Shown: positions 51,882-61,003, counted from the stretch's first letter. The stretch is DNA of 64,000 nucleotides from Pseudomonadota bacterium (GCA_023388965.1 JAEWFF010000043.1:37501-101500); one strand, 5' to 3'. Made by a program: numbers and translations. Notes: generated by a model not told the origin, from the letters alone.

Positions 51882-54194
51882 ATGTCAGCCGGGCCGATTC
51901 TGATCTCGATGGATGCCTTTCCGCTGGCCGGCGTCCATAATGCCTGGTCGGATGCGCTGGCATCCGTCGGCCTCGTCTGCCGCCTGCCTGAGGGCGCGGC
52001 GCCGACCGGTGAGATCGGCGTCATGCGCTCGCGCGGCGGGGCCGTACTGACGCGCATGCGCTCTTCTCCGCAAGAGATCGCGAGCACCGGCGCACGCGGC
52101 GCGCCGCCGCTTGTCGTGACATTCCATGCCCATGGGCGTGGCGCCGTGCGCTACGGCCAGACGGGCTGCGAGTTTGCCGAGGGCGATGTTGCGGTCGCGG
52201 ACCGCGCGCAGCCCTTCACGTTCGATCTGCGGGAGGATTTCGAGCTGCTGATGCTGGAAATTCCCCGCGAGCGGATTCTCGGGCGGCTCGGGCGCGCGCG
52301 GATGCAATTGCCGGCGGTGCTCGGCGCGACGATTGCCGCCGCATCGGTGCGCCCGCTGATGCGTACGCTGACCCTGCATTTCGAGCAGATCGGCGAGGCC
52401 GACCTGATCTCCGCCGAACTTGCGGTCAGCGAACTCATCGTGGCGGCGCTGCTCGGCGAGGTGCGGCTGAAGGAGGATGGCGCGACGCAGACGCAGGCGG
52501 CGCATTTCCGCCGCGTGACGAGCGCGATCGAAGTGCGGCTTGCCGATCCCGATCTCTCCATGGCCGCCGTTGCCGCGCAGGAGGCCTTGTCGCAACGCTA
52601 TATCCAGAAATTGTTCGAGCTTCAGGACACGACATTTTCGGATTATGTACGCCAGCGCCGGCTCGACCGTACGCGGCTCGATCTGTCCGATCCGCGCCAT
52701 GCGAATATCGGCGTCGCGGACATTGCGTTCCGCTGGGGCTTCCGCGATCCGGCGCATTTCAGCCGCGCCTTCAGCGCCGCCTATGGCGTCTCGCCGCGCG
52801 CCTTCCGCACCACGGTTCCGACCGACCCGCGCAATTTTCTCCGGCGCGGGCGGCCGCTGGAAAAGAGCGTTCCGCAGAACGAGATCGTCCCGCTTCCGAA
52901 AAGCGAGGAAAGAATTGCGGAAATCCGCGCCCGCGCCGGCGTCTCGCCACGCCCCGGGAGTGACGAAAAGCGCATCTATGTCGGTAAGGACAATGTGCAT
53001 TGGGGTTATCTCAGCCGCTCGCTCCCGCCGGTCATGCGCGTCGATTCCGGCGCCGAGGTCGTGATCGAGACTCTGACCCAGCACGCCTATGACGATTACG
53101 AGCGGATGATAAAGGGCGATGCCGCCGCCGAAGCAGTGTTCGCCTGGACCGAGGATGCGAAGGCGGTCGACCGCCGCGGCGCCGGGCCGATGAATGCCGG
53201 TATTTTCGGGCGCGGGGCGGGCGAGGGCTTCGGCGTACATATCTTCACCGGTCCGGTCTTCATCAACGGCGCGGAGCCGGGTGATGTGCTCGAAGTGCAG
53301 ATCCTCGACATCGCGCCGCGCCCGAGCGCCAATCCCGACTTCGAGGGCCGCTGCTTCGCCTCGAACGTCTCGGCGTGGTGGGGCTATCAATATTCCGACA
53401 TGCTGGGCGAGCCGAAACCGCGCGAGGTCGTGACGATCTACGAGATGGAGCCGGACGGCGCGTATGCGCGCGCTCTGTATTCCTACAAATGGACGCCGCA
53501 GATCGACCCGTTCGGCGTGCGTCATGACAAGATGGATTATCCGGGCGTTCCGGTCGATCACGCCAAGGTGGAGAAACGCTGGAACGTGATGCCCGGCGTG
53601 CGCGTGCCGCTGCGGCCGCATTTCGGTTGCCTCGCGGTCGCGCCGCGCGAGGCCGATCTGATCGATTCCATTCCGCCCGGCTATTTCGGCGGCAATTTCG
53701 ACAATTGGCGCGCGGGCAAGGGCGCAACGCTCTATCTGCCGGTCGCGGTGCCCGGCGCGCTGTTCTCCGTCGGCGACGGCCATATCGCGCAGGGCGATGG
53801 CGAACTCAACGGCACCGGGCTCGAAGCCTCATTGACCGGGCGCTTTCGCTTCATCGTGCACAAGCGCGACAAGACGCAGAAGGCCTTTCTCAACGGGCTC
53901 AACGGGCCGCTGCTGGAAACGCCCGACGAATTCGTGCTGCACGGATTCAGCTATCCGAATTATCTGCGCGATCTCGGCCGCAACGCACAGTCGGAGATCT
54001 ACAAGAAGTCCTCGCTGTCGAAGGCGTTGCGCTCGGCCTTCCGCGCCACGCGCAAATTCCTGATGGATGCGTGGGGCCTCACCGAGGACGAGGCGGTGTC
54101 GCTGATTTCAGTCGGCGTGGATTTCGGCGTGACGCAGGTCGCGGACGGCAATTGGGGCGTCCACGCCGTGATCCGGAAGGAGATGTTTCGTTAA
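51882..54194 (+). CDS. AraC-type regulator fused to an acetamidase/formamidase domain
   Basis: A single uninterrupted 770-residue frame; AGGAGG at 51871-51876 supports ATG 51882. Residues 1-200 resemble the ligand/dimerisation half of AraC-like activators. Residues about 207-312 are a complete AraC DNA-binding domain (VAAQEALSQRYIQKLF, then GVADIAFRWGFRDPAHFSRAF). Residues about 364-770 are a full FmdA/AmdA domain retaining VHWGYLSRSLPP, TGPVFINGAEPGDVLEV and VGDGHIAQGDGELNGTGLE. No signal peptide, so it is cytoplasmic. The fusion is unusual. It may sense amides or their hydrolysis while controlling the divergent exported amidase gene. Function is inference; the domain join is directly visible. 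Confidence 0.88.
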   Translation: MSAGPILISMDAFPLAGVHNAWSDALASVGLVCRLPEGAAPTGEIGVMRSRGGAVLTRMRSSPQEIASTGARGAPPLVVTFHAHGRGAVRYGQTGCEFAEGDVAVADRAQPFTFDLREDFELLMLEIPRERILGRLGRARMQLPAVLGATIAAASVRPLMRTLTLHFEQIGEADLISAELAVSELIVAALLGEVRLKEDGATQTQAAHFRRVTSAIEVRLADPDLSMAAVAAQEALSQRYIQKLFELQDTTFSDYVRQRRLDRTRLDLSDPRHANIGVADIAFRWGFRDPAHFSRAFSAAYGVSPRAFRTTVPTDPRNFLRRGRPLEKSVPQNEIVPLPKSEERIAEIRARAGVSPRPGSDEKRIYVGKDNVHWGYLSRSLPPVMRVDSGAEVVIETLTQHAYDDYERMIKGDAAAEAVFAWTEDAKAVDRRGAGPMNAGIFGRGAGEGFGVHIFTGPVFINGAEPGDVLEVQILDIAPRPSANPDFEGRCFASNVSAWWGYQYSDMLGEPKPREVVTIYEMEPDGAYARALYSYKWTPQIDPFGVRHDKMDYPGVPVDHAKVEKRWNVMPGVRVPLRPHFGCLAVAPREADLIDSIPPGYFGGNFDNWRAGKGATLYLPVAVPGALFSVGDGHIAQGDGELNGTGLEASLTGRFRFIVHKRDKTQKAFLNGLNGPLLETPDEFVLHGFSYPNYLRDLGRNAQSEIYKKSSLSKALRSAFRATRKFLMDAWGLTEDEAVSLISVGVDFGVTQVADGNWGVHAVIRKEMFR

Positions 54195-54273
54195 CGCTTG
54201 CCGTTCATGCGGCATTCAGGCGAGGCGATCTAAGTCACCAGAACGTTGACGTCCCCGGAAAGGTCGAGCCGGT

Positions 54274-55443
54274 ATGCCGCCCTTAGCCGGCAATGAATAT
54301 CTTTATCAGGTCCTGCCTCCAGCGGTTCCGCTGATTTTCGCCACCACTCTGGCGGCGATCTGGCACGCGCAGCGCCGGCCATATGTGGCGCTGCTGGCGG
54401 CGGCATTCGCCGCGCTGTCGGCCGGGCTCGCCTCCCAGATATTGCACGTGCCGGCGGGCGTTCCGGCAAACGCGGTTCTCTCGAACCTGATCTACACGCT
54501 GTGCGCGTCGGCCTTCGTCTGCGGGCTTCTGCTGCGGGCCGGGCGGCCGATGAATGTCTGGCTGCTGCTCGGCATCGTCGGGGCGATCAATGTCGCGATC
54601 GTCTATTTCTCCTATGTCGACCGCAATCTCGACGCGCGCATTTACGTGCAGAATTTCGGCTTCGGCGTTCTTCTTCTCGTTGCGGCCTTTCATCTGCGCA
54701 GCAAACGGGACTTCTTCATCGATCGCGTCCTGTTCTGGAGCGTCCTCGTCTTCGGCGCGAGCTTCTTCCTGCGCACCGCGCTGACGGTTGGCAGCGTGGA
54801 CTCCGCAACGGCGTCCACCACGTTCGGGCGTTCGCTGTTCTGGCTGTCGCTGAACTTCTCTCTCATTCTGTTCGCCATCGTTCTCGGCCTGGCGCTGCTG
54901 ATTGCCATCGCGGTCGATGCCATCGAGGATGTGCGGCGCGATGGCGGCACCGACCAGCTCACTCAGGTCCTGAACCGCCGGGGCCTTGAAATCTGGGCGG
55001 CATCGGCGTTCGCATCCGAGCAGACGATCAGCCTCGTCATCTGCGATATCGATCATTTCAAGGCGGTCAACGATACGTACGGCCACGCCGCCGGAGATCT
55101 CGTTCTGGCCGAATTCGGCCGGCGGTTGCGCGACAGCGCCCGTGCCGGCGATGCCGTCGCGCGCTATGGAGGCGAGGAGTTCGTCATGCTGCTTCCCGGC
55201 GCGGGGAAAAATGAAGCGCAGACGGCGGCGGAGCGCGTGCGCAGCGAGATCGCGTCCTATGTGTTCGGCGATATCGCCGAGGATCTGCGCATTACCGCGA
55301 GCTTCGGTGTCGCGGAGCGGCGTCGCGGCGAGACTCTGGAAAGCCTTATCCGCCGCGCCGACCGCAGATTGTACGCCGCCAAAAGGAGCGGCCGTAACGC
55401 CATCATCGCGCGGGAGAGCGCGACCGCGGGGCCCGTGGTTTAA
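54274..55443 (+). CDS. membrane diguanylate cyclase (GGDEF)
   Basis: A 389-residue protein. The first 215 residues hold about six to seven membrane helices forming a sensor of unknown ligand. The GGDEF domain (about 225-380) has active-site RYGGEEFVML and an RxxD inhibitory site (RAGD) exactly five residues before it, so feedback inhibition by c-di-GMP is likely. It starts 79 bases after the fusion regulator and meets flbD tail to tail with a few bases overlap. Confidence 0.9.
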   Translation: MPPLAGNEYLYQVLPPAVPLIFATTLAAIWHAQRRPYVALLAAAFAALSAGLASQILHVPAGVPANAVLSNLIYTLCASAFVCGLLLRAGRPMNVWLLLGIVGAINVAIVYFSYVDRNLDARIYVQNFGFGVLLLVAAFHLRSKRDFFIDRVLFWSVLVFGASFFLRTALTVGSVDSATASTTFGRSLFWLSLNFSLILFAIVLGLALLIAIAVDAIEDVRRDGGTDQLTQVLNRRGLEIWAASAFASEQTISLVICDIDHFKAVNDTYGHAAGDLVLAEFGRRLRDSARAGDAVARYGGEEFVMLLPGAGKNEAQTAAERVRSEIASYVFGDIAEDLRITASFGVAERRRGETLESLIRRADRRLYAAKRSGRNAIIARESATAGPVV

Positions 55444-56795
55444 GCTGCCTGACCGGCGCTCGGCGGCGGAACGCTGACGCCTTCGGACTGATATTGATTG
55501 AGCTTGTTGCGCAAGGTGCGGATCGAGATGCCGAGGATATTGGCGGCATGGGTCCGGTTGCCGAGGCAATGGCTGAGCGTGTCGAGGATGAGCGCGCGCT
55601 CGACGGCCTCGACGGTCAGCCCGACGAGATTGCGCGTGACGGCTTCGGCCGCCTGCGCGGCGTGCTGGGCCGGGCCGGCAAACGCGTCCATACGCGCGCC
55701 GTCGGGGGTGCGGATGGCCTCGACGCCGATCTCCTCGCCCTGTGCCAGAAGCACGGCGCGGTGGATCGTGTTCTCCAGTTCGCGGACGTTTCCGGGGAAG
55801 CGCGCACGCACGATCTCCTTCGCCGCTTCGGCCGACAGCGCCCGGTAGGCGAGGCCGTTCTGCTCGGCAAATTTCCTGGCGAAATGATCGGACAGGATGG
55901 CGATGTCCGCCGGGCGCTCGCGCAGCGGCGGAATCTTCAGGTTCATCACGTTCAGGCGATAGAGCAGGTCTTCGCGGAACGTGCCCTTCTTCACCTCTTC
56001 CGTCAGATTGCGGTTGGAGGTCGCCAGAATGCGGATATTGACGGGAACGGGACGCTGGCCGCCGACACGGTCGATGACGCGCTCCTGTATGGCACGCAGC
56101 AGTTTGGCCTGAAGGCGGGCGTCCATTTCCGAAATCTCGTCGAGCAGCAGCGTGCCGCCATCCGCTTCCTCGAACTTGCCGATGCGGCGCGCGATGGCGC
56201 CGGTGAACGCGCCCTTTTCGTGGCCGAACAGTTCGGATTCCAGAAGCTGTTCGGGAATGGCCGCGCAATTGATCGAGATGAAAGCCTGATTGGCGCGCAG
56301 CGAGCGGGCATGGATATAGCGCGCGAGCACTTCCTTGCCGGTGCCGCTTTCGCCGGTGATGAGGACGGAGGCATCCGATTTCGCAATCTGGGCCGCAAGA
56401 TCGACGACCTGTTTCATCGCCTCGTCCTTGAAGACGATGTCGTGGCGTTCCTCCGCGACGGCGGCGAGGACGGCGGCGATCAGCTCCGGGTCGGGCGGAA
56501 GCGGTATGTACTCCTTGGCGCCGGCATGGATGGCGGCGACGGCGGATTTGGCATCGTTCTCGATGCCGCAGGCTACGATGGGAACATGAATGCGTTCCTC
56601 GTCCAGCATGCGGACGAGGTTCATGATGGGCTGGCCGACATCGACCATCAGAAGATCGGCGCCGCGCCCGGCGCGCAGCACGCGCATGGCCTGCTCGACA
56701 TCCTCGGCATGGGTGACTTTCGCGCCGCGCTCCATGGCGATCTTGGTCGCCTGGGTAAGCTGGCCCGAAAGAGTTCCGACGATCATGAGCCGCAT
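55440..56795 (-). CDS. flbD: sigma-54-dependent flagellar regulator FlbD
   Basis: A 451-residue NtrC-like protein that begins MRLMIVGTLSGQLTQA, as FlbD does. The receiver is degenerate: the usual acidic pair after the first strand is replaced by VGT, although an Asp remains in MVDVGQP. AAA+ motifs are intact: GESGTGKEV, GAFTGA for sigma-54 contact, GGTLLLDEISEMD. A Fis-type helix-turn-helix ends the protein (THAANILGISIRTLRNKL). In Caulobacter FliX rather than phosphorylation controls FlbD, matching the lost residues. Last gene of the fliF operon. Likely binds the CGGCA-N5-TGCCG repeats in this window. Confidence 0.93.
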   Translation of the reverse strand: MRLMIVGTLSGQLTQATKIAMERGAKVTHAEDVEQAMRVLRAGRGADLLMVDVGQPIMNLVRMLDEERIHVPIVACGIENDAKSAVAAIHAGAKEYIPLPPDPELIAAVLAAVAEERHDIVFKDEAMKQVVDLAAQIAKSDASVLITGESGTGKEVLARYIHARSLRANQAFISINCAAIPEQLLESELFGHEKGAFTGAIARRIGKFEEADGGTLLLDEISEMDARLQAKLLRAIQERVIDRVGGQRPVPVNIRILATSNRNLTEEVKKGTFREDLLYRLNVMNLKIPPLRERPADIAILSDHFARKFAEQNGLAYRALSAEAAKEIVRARFPGNVRELENTIHRAVLLAQGEEIGVEAIRTPDGARMDAFAGPAQHAAQAAEAVTRNLVGLTVEAVERALILDTLSHCLGNRTHAANILGISIRTLRNKLNQYQSEGVSVPPPSAGQAA

Positions 56796-56827
56796 GGCCC
56801 GTACTCCCTAAATGCTGCCGGCGAGCC

Positions 56828-57154
56828 TCAGCGCTCGCCCTTGATGATTTCCGTCATGGTGACGCCGAGCTTCTCGTCCACGAGCACCACTTCGCCGCGC
56901 GCGACGAGCCGGTCGTTGACATAGATGTCGATGGCCTCGCCGACGCGGCGGTCGAGTTCGAGCACCGTGCCGGGCGTGAGATTCATCAGTTCGCCGACCT
57001 CCATGCGCGTACGGCCGAGCACGGCCGAGACCGAGACCGGAACGTCGAACACGGCTTCGAGATCGGATGCGGATTTCGGGCCGTCCTCCTGAAGGGGAGG
57101 CGCGTCGCCGGCTCCGCCTTCCATTTCCGGCAGCGGAAAATCCGTATTGCTCAT
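56828..57154 (-). CDS. fliN: flagellar motor switch protein FliN
   Basis: A 108-residue protein with the SpoA/FliN fold in residues about 30-105 (VSVSAVLGRTRMEVGELMNLTPGTVLELD, VARGEVVLVDEKLGVTMTEI). It forms the C-ring with FliG and overlaps fliH by four bases. Confidence 0.94.
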   Translation of the reverse strand: MSNTDFPLPEMEGGAGDAPPLQEDGPKSASDLEAVFDVPVSVSAVLGRTRMEVGELMNLTPGTVLELDRRVGEAIDIYVNDRLVARGEVVLVDEKLGVTMTEIIKGER

Positions 57155-57786
57155 TGCGTCTCTCCTTCATCGGCCGTTTCGACCGACATGATGTGATTGC
57201 GTATGGTCTTCTCGATCGCGCCTTCGATGGCCGAGCGCTCGCGCACGACGCCGCCATCCGCCCATTCGAGGCGCACATCGCCGACGGGAATTTCAGGCTC
57301 GCCCAGAATGACGAGCTTGCCGACAAAGCCGCGCTCCTGCGCGAGGCGGGCAAGATGCGTCTTGACGTCCTCGACAAGGCTCTCATGGACGCGGACCGCG
57401 ACATGAGGGGCGGTGCGCGCCTCGGTGAAGCATTCCTGCACCGCGTTTTCGATGGCGGTGAGAGGAAAGCGGTCGATGGCGCGGCCGGCGATCTTGCGCG
57501 CGAGTTCGAGGGCAAGCTCGATGGCACCGATCTCCTGCGCCAGCGCGCGCGCATCCGAGCGCGCGATTTCCATGGAGAGCTGTACGGCCAGTTTTTCGAG
57601 TGCGGCGTTGAGGCGCGCGGGCTGCTGGTCGAGCGCCGTCCTCTGCCCTTCATCGCGGCCGGCATCGAAACCACGCCGCTCGCTCTCGGTGAGTTCGGCG
57701 AGGTGGCGCGACATCGGCACCATTTCCTCGGCGCGGCGGCGGCCGTCGAAATCGCGGTCGAAAAGGAAAGGTTTCGCAGCAGCCAT
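57151..57786 (-). CDS. fliH: flagellar assembly protein FliH
   Basis: A 211-residue, mainly helical protein with a conserved RRGFDAGRDEGQ region and a C-terminal domain of the FliH/type III stator type (AIENAVQECFTEAR, VGDVRLEWADGGVVRERS). It regulates FliI ATPase. The call rests on its position between fliG and fliN as well as its sequence. Confidence 0.85.
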   Translation of the reverse strand: MAAAKPFLFDRDFDGRRRAEEMVPMSRHLAELTESERRGFDAGRDEGQRTALDQQPARLNAALEKLAVQLSMEIARSDARALAQEIGAIELALELARKIAGRAIDRFPLTAIENAVQECFTEARTAPHVAVRVHESLVEDVKTHLARLAQERGFVGKLVILGEPEIPVGDVRLEWADGGVVRERSAIEGAIEKTIRNHIMSVETADEGETQ

Positions 57787-58814
57787 CAGAACACCAGCTC
57801 GTCGTCGCCGCGGTTCTTGGTGATGAGGATTTCGCCCCGCGCGGCGAGATCCTTGGCAACGGCGACCATGTGCGACTGCGCCTCATCGACATCGCGCAGG
57901 CGTACCGGGCCCATGGCCTGCATGTCGTCGCTGAGCATCTTGCCGGCGCGTTGCGACATATGGCCGAGGAAGAAGTCGCGTACCGATTGCGTGGCGCCCT
58001 TGAGCGCAATGGTGAGGCGGTCGCGCGCGACATTGCGCAGAAGTGTCTGCACGGACGCGGTGTCGAGCCGCATGAGATCATCGAAGGTGAACATCAGCGC
58101 CTTGATGCGCTCGGCGCTTTCGCGGCTGTCCTCTTCCAGTGCGGTGAGGAAGCGCGTTTCGGTCTGGCGGTCGAAGGCGTTGAAGATCTCCGCGATCATC
58201 TCATGCGCGTCGCGACGGCTGGTCTGCGACAGATTGGACATGAATTCCGTGCGCAGCGTGTCCTCGACGCGTTCGATGATGTCCTTCTGCACGCTTTCGA
58301 TGGTCAGCATGCGCTTGACGACATCGAGCGCGAATTCGTCGGGCAGGATGGCGAGCACGCGCGCGGCATGCTCGGCGCGGATTTTCGACAGCACGACGGC
58401 AACCGTCTGCGGATATTCGTTCTTCAGGTAATTGGCGAGAACCTGCTCCTGAACATTGGAGAGCTTCTCCCACATATTGCGGCCGGCGGGGCCGCGGATT
58501 TCTTCCATGATCTGATCGACGCGATCCTTGGTCAGGAAGCCCTGAAGGATGCGCTCGGTCGAATCGTAATTACCCATCAGCGCGCCGGTCGTGGACATCT
58601 TGGAGACGAACTCGACCATCATGTGCTCGACGGAATCGGAATCGATCGTGCCGAGTGTGGACATTGCGTGCGAGATGTCGCGGATTTCGTCGTCGTCAAG
58701 CTGTTTCCAGATCGAGGCGCCGCGCTCTTCCCCGAGCGCGAGCATCAGCATGGCGCAGCGCTGGGCACCCGAAAGCGGTTTTTTTACCGGATGAAGGGTC
58801 GCGGGTACGGACAT
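57786..58814 (-). CDS. fliG: flagellar motor switch protein FliG
   Basis: A 342-residue C-ring protein that couples the rotor to stator units. Seen are KPLSGAQRCAMLMLALGEERGASIW, the EHAARVLAILPDEFALDVVKRM middle domain and a C-terminal MFTFDDLMRLDTASVQTLLRNV torque helix region. Starts eight bases after fliF; ends overlapping fliH. Confidence 0.95.
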   Translation of the reverse strand: MSVPATLHPVKKPLSGAQRCAMLMLALGEERGASIWKQLDDDEIRDISHAMSTLGTIDSDSVEHMMVEFVSKMSTTGALMGNYDSTERILQGFLTKDRVDQIMEEIRGPAGRNMWEKLSNVQEQVLANYLKNEYPQTVAVVLSKIRAEHAARVLAILPDEFALDVVKRMLTIESVQKDIIERVEDTLRTEFMSNLSQTSRRDAHEMIAEIFNAFDRQTETRFLTALEEDSRESAERIKALMFTFDDLMRLDTASVQTLLRNVARDRLTIALKGATQSVRDFFLGHMSQRAGKMLSDDMQAMGPVRLRDVDEAQSHMVAVAKDLAARGEILITKNRGDDELVF

Positions 58815-58822
58815 GGATCAGC

Positions 58823-60430
58823 TCACGCGGGCTCCGCCAGCCACTGGCGGATGATGGATACGGTTTCGGTCGGATTGCGCTCGGCGAGTTCGCCGACCTT
58901 TTGCAGGGACTGGGCGTGCACCTTGCCGTTGACCTGCGCCATTTCGATCATGCGGGCGGTCGGGTCCGGCGGTGCAAGCGCCGGGGGCTCGCCGGGCGCG
59001 GCCGGGGCGGCGGGCGCGAGCATAGGCGTCGGCCGCAGCGCGTTCTGGTCCGGCGCCAGGATGCGGCGCACGAGCGGACGCACGACCATGAGCAGGACGA
59101 GAAGCGAGACCAGACCGAGCACGGTCAGCTCGATCAGCCGCATCAGATCGTCCTTCGTCACGCCGAGCATTCCCATGCCGCTCGCGTCCGGGATCGGCGA
59201 TACGCCAGGCGGATCGGCAAAGCGCAGGTTGACGACCTCGATCTGGTCGCCGCGCGTCTCGTCGAAGCCGATGGCGGAGCGGACGAGGGCGGCGATGCGG
59301 TCGAGCTCTTCCTGCGCGCGGGGCGCATAGGTTACGGAACCGGAGGGATCGTTGGCGTAAATACCGTCGACAAGAACCGCGACCGAGACCTTTTTCAGAC
59401 GTCCGGCCTCCAGCACTTCGGTGCGCGTCGTGCGCGAGATTTCGTAATTGACGGTCTCGTCGCTCTTGGACGCGGTTTCGCGGTTGGAATTGCCTTCGGT
59501 GTTGTTCTGCTGGTTCGGCAATTCGTTGCCGACCGAGACCGTGGTTTCGCCCTCGCGGCTCTCGGTTTCCTCCTCGCGCGTCTGGGTCGAGCGGACGACG
59601 CGGCTTTCGGGATCGAACAGATCGGCGGTGTTGGTGACCTTGGAATAATCGAAGGCGGCGTTGATCTCGGCGCGGGCGCGGCCGGGGCCGACCACGCGCT
59701 CGACAATGCCCTGCACCTGCTCCTTCAGGCGCCTTTCGAACGCGATTTCACGCTCGAGCGCGCCGGAGGGCAGGCCGTCCTCCGTGCCCGCGCCGTCGGC
59801 GAGCAGGCGGCCGGATTCATCGACGATGGAAACCGCCTGCGGATCGAGCCCCTGCACGGCGGACGCGGCGAGATGGACGATGGCGCGCACCTGGCTCTGG
59901 CCGAGATCGCCGGCCACGCGCAGAACGATGGAGGCCGACGGCTTGGGCGCATCGCGGGCAAAGAGCGGGCGGTCGGGAATGACGAGATGCACGCGCGCGG
60001 CCTGAACGCGGTCGATGGAGCGGATGGAGCGGGCAAGCTCGCCTTCCAGCGCGCGCAGCTTGTTCACGTTCTGCAGGAAGCTGGTCGAGGACAGGCCCTC
60101 GCCCTTGTCGAAAATCTCCCAGCCGACGCCGCCGCCTGCGGGCAGGCCCTGTTCGGCCATCTTCATGCGCACCGATGAGACCTGATCGCTCGGCACCAGA
60201 ATGGCGGTGCCGTCGCGCGAGGTCTCGTAGCGGATGTTCTGCGCGTCGAGCTGCTTGATGACGGAGAAGGCGTCCTGAAGCGACAGATTGGCGAAGACGG
60301 GGACCATGCCGCTGTCGGAGACGCGCAAAGCGACGAAGCCGAAAAAGCCGATCAGGGTCAGCGTCACCGCCAGCATCGCCACAAGGCGCGGCGCGCCCAG
60401 ACCTTTCAGAAAGCCGATGAAACCGTCCAA
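58823..60430 (-). CDS. fliF: flagellar MS-ring protein FliF
   Basis: A 535-residue membrane protein with one helix near each end (about 19-37 and 433-455). Between them lie the YscJ/FliF secretory domains (MVPVFANLSLQDAFSVIKQLD, INKVRALEGELARSIRSID region, VDESGRLLADG). Heads the operon fliF-fliG-fliH-fliN-flbD. Promoter region 60431-60580 carries a CtrA/FlbD-type module. Confidence 0.95.
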   Translation of the reverse strand: MDGFIGFLKGLGAPRLVAMLAVTLTLIGFFGFVALRVSDSGMVPVFANLSLQDAFSVIKQLDAQNIRYETSRDGTAILVPSDQVSSVRMKMAEQGLPAGGGVGWEIFDKGEGLSSTSFLQNVNKLRALEGELARSIRSIDRVQAARVHLVIPDRPLFARDAPKPSASIVLRVAGDLGQSQVRAIVHLAASAVQGLDPQAVSIVDESGRLLADGAGTEDGLPSGALEREIAFERRLKEQVQGIVERVVGPGRARAEINAAFDYSKVTNTADLFDPESRVVRSTQTREEETESREGETTVSVGNELPNQQNNTEGNSNRETASKSDETVNYEISRTTRTEVLEAGRLKKVSVAVLVDGIYANDPSGSVTYAPRAQEELDRIAALVRSAIGFDETRGDQIEVVNLRFADPPGVSPIPDASGMGMLGVTKDDLMRLIELTVLGLVSLLVLLMVVRPLVRRILAPDQNALRPTPMLAPAAPAAPGEPPALAPPDPTARMIEMAQVNGKVHAQSLQKVGELAERNPTETVSIIRQWLAEPA

Positions 60431-60483
60431 AGTCTGCCCCGCCCTTAACGACTCGCGCCCCGAAGCACCGCGTCCGGCGCCTT

Positions 60484-60526
60484 ACCCGGCAGAAATTGCC
60501 GGGTGAGCGGTAAATGCATGGTTAAC
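60484..60526. promoter_or_regulatory. fliF control module: ACCCGGCA-N5-TGCCGGGT plus TTAAC element
   Basis: A perfect 8-base-arm inverted repeat (60484-60504) lies 54-74 bases before the fliF start. GCATGGTTAAC follows at 60516-60526. The flhA module has the same repeat, which differs only in one spacer base, and the same GCATGGTTAAC word. Here only one TTAA half is evident. Position close to the start codon fits a FlbD repressor site overlapping the promoter. Confidence 0.65.
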
Positions 60527-60588
60527 GTGCGGAAAAAGCTTGCGAAGCTTGGCAGGCCGCCCACAGGGAAGCGGGTTAACAAAAGCAA

Positions 60589-60614
60589 AACGCCGGCCCA
60601 TAGGGGCCGGCGTT
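60589..60614 (-). terminator. terminator of sciP
   Basis: An 11-base stem AACGCCGGCCC/GGGCCGGCGTT. Read on the minus strand it is followed by TTTTGCTTTTGTT. It separates sciP from fliF, so fliF must have its own promoter. Confidence 0.85.
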
Positions 60615-60654
60615 CAGTAAAGTTTAAGTAATATTGATGAATTCGCGTTAAGGC

Positions 60655-60933
60655 CTAACCCACGCGGTATTGCTGGATCCGCGTGGTGCGCAGACCGGCC
60701 AGGCCGTGGCGGTCGATCGACGCCTGCCAGCCCAGAAACTCGTCTACCGTCAGAGTGTAACGGGCACAGGCCTCCTCCAGGCTGAGGAGGCCGCCACGCA
60801 CCGCTGCGACGACCTCCGCCTTGCGGCGGATGACCCAGCGCTTCGTGTCGGCAGGCGGCAGGTCCGCAATAGTCAGCGGGCTGCCATCTGGGCCGATTAC
60901 ATACTTTACCTTGGAACGCGGTAGTTCGGTCAT
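60655..60933 (-). CDS. sciP: SciP (DUF1153), inhibitor of CtrA-dependent transcription
   Basis: A 92-residue helix-turn-helix protein. The start at MTELPRSKVKYV fits the family; a Met nine codons earlier is possible. Conserved segments are KYVIGPDGSPLT, LPPADTKRWVIRRKAEVVAAVRGGLLSLEEAC and RYTLTVDEFLGWQ. In Caulobacter SciP binds CtrA and blocks transcription of CtrA targets in G1. It sits directly upstream of fliF, a CtrA target, and has a near-CtrA box before it. Confidence 0.92.
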   Translation of the reverse strand: MTELPRSKVKYVIGPDGSPLTIADLPPADTKRWVIRRKAEVVAAVRGGLLSLEEACARYTLTVDEFLGWQASIDRHGLAGLRTTRIQQYRVG

Positions 60934-60988
60934 TTGATACTCACTACGAAAACTGACCAAAATTCTCGGAGACAGTACGGTCGGCGGT

Positions 60989-61003
60989 TTAAGATTTGCC
61001 TAA
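60989..61003. promoter_or_regulatory. near-consensus CtrA box upstream of sciP
   Basis: TTAA-N7-CTAA (on the minus strand TTAG-N7-TTAA), seven of eight consensus matches, 56-70 bases before sciP. CtrA activation of sciP is known in Caulobacter and inferred here. Confidence 0.5.

Noticed and set aside
51590..52087. N-terminal extension of the exported acetamidase into the divergent regulator gene
   Set aside because: The extension is low-complexity Arg/Pro-rich sequence antisense to the AraC gene; the ribosome site and Tat signal fix the start at 51586.
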